From NCBI GenBank assembly GCA_025656505.1, contig JAHXHR010000026.1, forward strand, positions 1 through 33,527: a stretch of 33,527 bases of DNA. The letters are read 5' to 3'. Position 1 is the first letter of the stretch; every line of letters starts with the position of its first letter. The stretch comes from Candidatus Thiodiazotropha sp. (ex Epidulcina cf. delphinae) (GTDB lineage Bacteria > Pseudomonadota > Gammaproteobacteria > Chromatiales > Chromatiaceae). Below are positions 31,147 to 33,527 of this stretch, piece by piece. The notes beneath the pieces are model-generated. The model searched no databases. It was not told the origin of the DNA and saw nothing but the letters and a program-made list of their open reading frames with translations. A program made the translations under genes and the position numbers.

Positions 31147-32700
31147 TCATGCATTCGAAATGTCTACCTGACTTTGGATGGGAAGGGTAATCACAAATGT
31201 TGTCCCTTTTCCGACTTCAGACTCGACCTTGATAGCACCCTTTAATTTTTCAGTGATAAGTTTATAGGCAATGGCCAAACCTTGCCCGGTTCCTTTGCCG
31301 ACTCCTTTTGTGGTGAAGAAAGGGTCGAATATTTTTCCTTGAATTTCTTCTGAAATCCCTGTGCCTGTATCACTAACCTTGATTTCAATAGCTTCTTCCA
31401 AGCGCTTTGTGGATATTAAAATTGTTCCTTTTTCCCCAGCACCTCTGTTTTTCTCTTCTATTGCCTGGGCGGCATTGACGATAATATTCAAAAGAACCTG
31501 ATTGAATTCACCGTACAAACAAGGCACTTCTAGTAAATTCTCGTCGAGTTTACATTCAAGCATCGCCACATACTTCCATTCGTTCTTGGAAACATTGACC
31601 GCATTTTCTATAGCTCTGTTTATATCCGTTTGGGTAAACTCACTACTGCCCGGGTGAGCAAATTCCTTCATTGATCTCACTAATTTGGCCACGTGCTCCA
31701 CGCCCTGGATTGATTGCTTGATCGAACTTGGAATCTCTTCATTTAAAAAATTCAGGTCTATTTTCCCTTTGGTTTCCTCTGAGCATTCACCTAGCGCTCC
31801 AATAATTTTGGCCTGCTCTCCATCCAGAAATCTTAAGTTGTCGCCTATATACTGTATCGGTGTGTTGATTTCATGAGCAATACCGCCTGCCAATTGGCCG
31901 ACTGAAGCGAGCTTTTCCGATTGTAATAACTCAGACTGCATCCTCTCTCGTTGACGTGATTCCCTTTCTAAATTCTCATAGGCATTTAGTAAATCGGCTG
32001 TCCGCTGTTCGACGCGGTTTTCAAGGGACCTTTGTGCTTCGACTAAATCATTTTTCGTTTTTAGTAATCTGTTGTTTGATTCTCTGAACACGACAAAGAC
32101 CCTGACCCAGAAAATAATTAAACTAATTGTTAAAATAAAGGAAAATATAACCGCAAAATACCCCTTCCTCTTTCCTTCTCGTTGTAAGTTTATGGCTTCC
32201 GTTTCAATACGTTTTTCCAGTTCACTCATGCCCGCGGCATAGATTTTCTTTTGATTTTCATATTCTTGGCCAAATAAGATATCTTGGGCCTCCTTGACTC
32301 GGCCTTTTTTAATATAATTAAATGACTGATTCTCCATGGCTATTAATTTTTGATTGGCGGTGCTGGTTTTTGCGGCTGTTTCATGATTTGAGGCGGAAGG
32401 AACTAAGCCTTCGGTTTCTTTGATGGCCTTATCCAATAAAATCTCATATCTTCGATATCTTTCTTCCCATACTATATTGCCTGAGCTTGCAGCCAACCGT
32501 GCCGACATGGTTAAAACTTCATCATATTGAAGGATCTCTCCTCGGAGTTTCATCGCTTTATAAGTTCTTTCAAATAAAAACTGCGACTGCTGGTAAATCT
32601 GAAATATGTTGAGCGTAAACCAGGACAGCACCGCGATCGTCACAAACAGTGAGACAAAAAAAATCTTGGTTGGGAATTTTTCAGTTTCTTTGATTATCAT
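31147..32700 (-). CDS. Orphan membrane sensor histidine kinase
   Basis: The product has 517 residues. Membrane helices lie at ~13-35 and ~181-204 with a ~145-residue helical periplasmic sensor between them, probably four-helix bundle type. A coiled-coil linker (~206-262) leads to the H-box GQLAGGIAHEINTPIQYIGDN with His276. The ATPase domain has the N-box NIIVNAAQAIEE, G1 DTGTGI, F-box FDPFFTTK and G2 GTGQGLAIA. All catalytic motifs are intact. No receiver domain or response regulator is in the window. The gene is clearly more AT-rich than the trp genes, which suggests later gain. The ribosome site is weak. Confidence 0.92.
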   Translation of the reverse strand: MIIKETEKFPTKIFFVSLFVTIAVLSWFTLNIFQIYQQSQFLFERTYKAMKLRGEILQYDEVLTMSARLAASSGNIVWEERYRRYEILLDKAIKETEGLVPSASNHETAAKTSTANQKLIAMENQSFNYIKKGRVKEAQDILFGQEYENQKKIYAAGMSELEKRIETEAINLQREGKRKGYFAVIFSFILTISLIIFWVRVFVVFRESNNRLLKTKNDLVEAQRSLENRVEQRTADLLNAYENLERESRQRERMQSELLQSEKLASVGQLAGGIAHEINTPIQYIGDNLRFLDGEQAKIIGALGECSEETKGKIDLNFLNEEIPSSIKQSIQGVEHVAKLVRSMKEFAHPGSSEFTQTDINRAIENAVNVSKNEWKYVAMLECKLDENLLEVPCLYGEFNQVLLNIIVNAAQAIEEKNRGAGEKGTILISTKRLEEAIEIKVSDTGTGISEEIQGKIFDPFFTTKGVGKGTGQGLAIAYKLITEKLKGAIKVESEVGKGTTFVITLPIQSQVDISNA

Positions 32701-32800
32701 GATTTACTTTGCTTGCAGGACGACGAAACCGAGGGGTGCGGGGTGGGGCATCGATTGGTGCTGAAGATCAGTCACTCCGGGTCGGATTTGCCCTATGGCT
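32701..32800. other. Gap between kinase and right-edge gene
   Basis: These 100 bases hold the upstream region of the sensor kinase. No promoter or repeat was recognised. Confidence 0.25.
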
Positions 32801-33527
32801 TCAGCCCTTTTTAAGCAGTGTCCCGGCCAGCCCTAGGTTTAGCGCCAATCGGTTGGTGCAGCTCTCCTTGTTCCGATGGGCGACCTCGCCCTGTTTCTTG
32901 AGAAACCACTTCTGAAACGCGGTTTTGAGGGTGGCGAGGTTGTCTTGGGTCCGAGCCCTGCCATAGTCTTCCAGGGTGCTGTCGACAGCCTTGAGTTCGA
33001 CGGATCGCCAATGTCCCGAGCGGGCCGTGAGGTCTTTCCATTGCTCATGGCTAACCCAGTCGGCTGCGCTGAATTCATTCCATGAATCAGCGAATCCCGC
33101 TGCCGGTGTCTGGTTTCGCTCGTATAGGAACTGCCCGTCCTCCGATAACCACAGCGCTGGTTGCAATTTGTCCAGCTTCCTCTCAATGCAGTCATCCCGG
33201 GAAGCCGTAGTCCTATCGAAGGTAGGGTCGAAGTACCTATTGCCGATTTTGCAGAGGTAGTGAACCGGGAAAAGGCACCGTCCATCCAGGGTCCCCGTGG
33301 CAGAGTTTCTGACGTTGCCACGGGCCGGTCCGCTAAACACCCTTTTTGATTTGGTGATCATCCCTTTGTTGTTCGTTATCCCAAAACACTTTTCGACATT
33401 GGCCTTTGGTAACACTTCGCGGGGACCTAAACCCTGCCGCTTGTGACCCACGTAGTTCCAGGTGGCCCAGAAAGCCCTGGCCAGGTCTTCGCAGTTGCAG
33501 CGGGAAGCATCGTAGGCCCAATGGGCC
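32801..33527 (-). CDS. Unrecognised protein with possible papain/transglutaminase-like core (5' end outside window)
   Basis: The frame is open from the right edge to a TGA at 32801-32803, 241 codons, and the true start is outside. A GTG at 33449-33451 is internal. I do not recognise the family. Near the edge it reads SRCNCEDLARAFWATWNYVG, where a Cys opens a helix, as in the C-x-D-x-A pattern of transglutaminase-like proteins. About 75 residues later comes CLFPVHYLCKIGNRYFDPTF, which resembles the catalytic His...Asp strand pair (HxxxxxxxxxxxDPT). The C-terminal half is Trp-rich and charged. It could be a cysteine peptidase-type effector, but no secretion gene or immunity partner is visible here. 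Confidence 0.6.
   Translation of the reverse strand, partial: AHWAYDASRCNCEDLARAFWATWNYVGHKRQGLGPREVLPKANVEKCFGITNNKGMITKSKRVFSGPARGNVRNSATGTLDGRCLFPVHYLCKIGNRYFDPTFDRTTASRDDCIERKLDKLQPALWLSEDGQFLYERNQTPAAGFADSWNEFSAADWVSHEQWKDLTARSGHWRSVELKAVDSTLEDYGRARTQDNLATLKTAFQKWFLKKQGEVAHRNKESCTNRLALNLGLAGTLLKKG

Noticed and set aside
1..33527. CRISPR array, tRNA or rRNA genes
   Set aside because: No evenly spaced identical repeats, tRNA-like cloverleaf or rRNA segment was noticed by eye; a tRNA scan would be needed to exclude a divergent tRNA.

Overview
The window reads as a piece of a gammaproteobacterial chromosome. It carries rpe-gph-trpE-trpG-trpD-trpC in the usual gammaproteobacterial order, djlA, tas, a DUF3530 hydrolase, an HU-type protein with a lysine/alanine-rich tail, and a PAS-domain chemoreceptor. 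The style (many signalling proteins, many short dispersed repeats, moderately high GC) would suit a free-living or symbiotic environmental lineage such as the Chromatiales and sulfur-oxidiser relatives, but nothing here fixes the genus. No rRNA, tRNA, CRISPR array or intact transposase was seen.

Layout. 1-4800 (minus): a large caspase-like lipoprotein followed by a secreted repeat protein, probably an autotransporter, that runs off the left edge. A divergent lipoprotein hydrolase (4874-5707) and a membrane Ser/Thr kinase (5714-7207, minus) follow. 7732-13181: a PAS-type chemoreceptor, a membrane-anchored retropepsin-like protease, an HU-like protein, a chalcone-isomerase-like exported protein and a gamma-glutamyltransferase. 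13403-18531: a 1349-residue fusion of two cyclic-nucleotide-binding domains, a degenerate rhodanese domain and a very long coiled coil, then a PfkB sugar kinase. 18563-19525: an unrecognised 66-residue gene with a strong ribosome site and terminator, a decayed GxxExxY gene and a DUF6763-like gene. 19918-23625: tas, a CbiM-like membrane protein, djlA and a DUF3530 protein. 23875-30906: rpe, gph, a trp leader peptide, trpE, trpG, a tautomerase, trpD, trpC and a WYL regulator. 31147-33527 (minus): an AT-rich orphan sensor kinase and a right-edge gene with a possible cysteine-peptidase or transglutaminase-like core.

How it fits together. The trp region is the clearest functional unit. Rpe and Gph precede an 18-codon leader peptide ending Trp-Arg-Trp, which suggests attenuation control of trpE. 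The trpG-trpD junction is split by an AT-rich tautomerase bracketed by inverted copies of a short repeat, and trpC is translationally coupled to a WYL regulator. The left side is rich in envelope and regulatory proteins: two lipoproteins, a probable autotransporter, a transmembrane kinase and a chemoreceptor.

The most unusual layer is the repeats: (i) a terminal-inverted-repeat element in three copies, each touching gene 3' ends; (ii) a 147-bp miniature element with perfect 14-bp inverted ends and a perfect 8-bp target duplication; (iii) REP-like palindromes with a GGCGACCTA core; (iv) CGCAAAG-type and CCGCAAATGAACGC-type repeats. All calls come from reading the sequence only; no database search was run.
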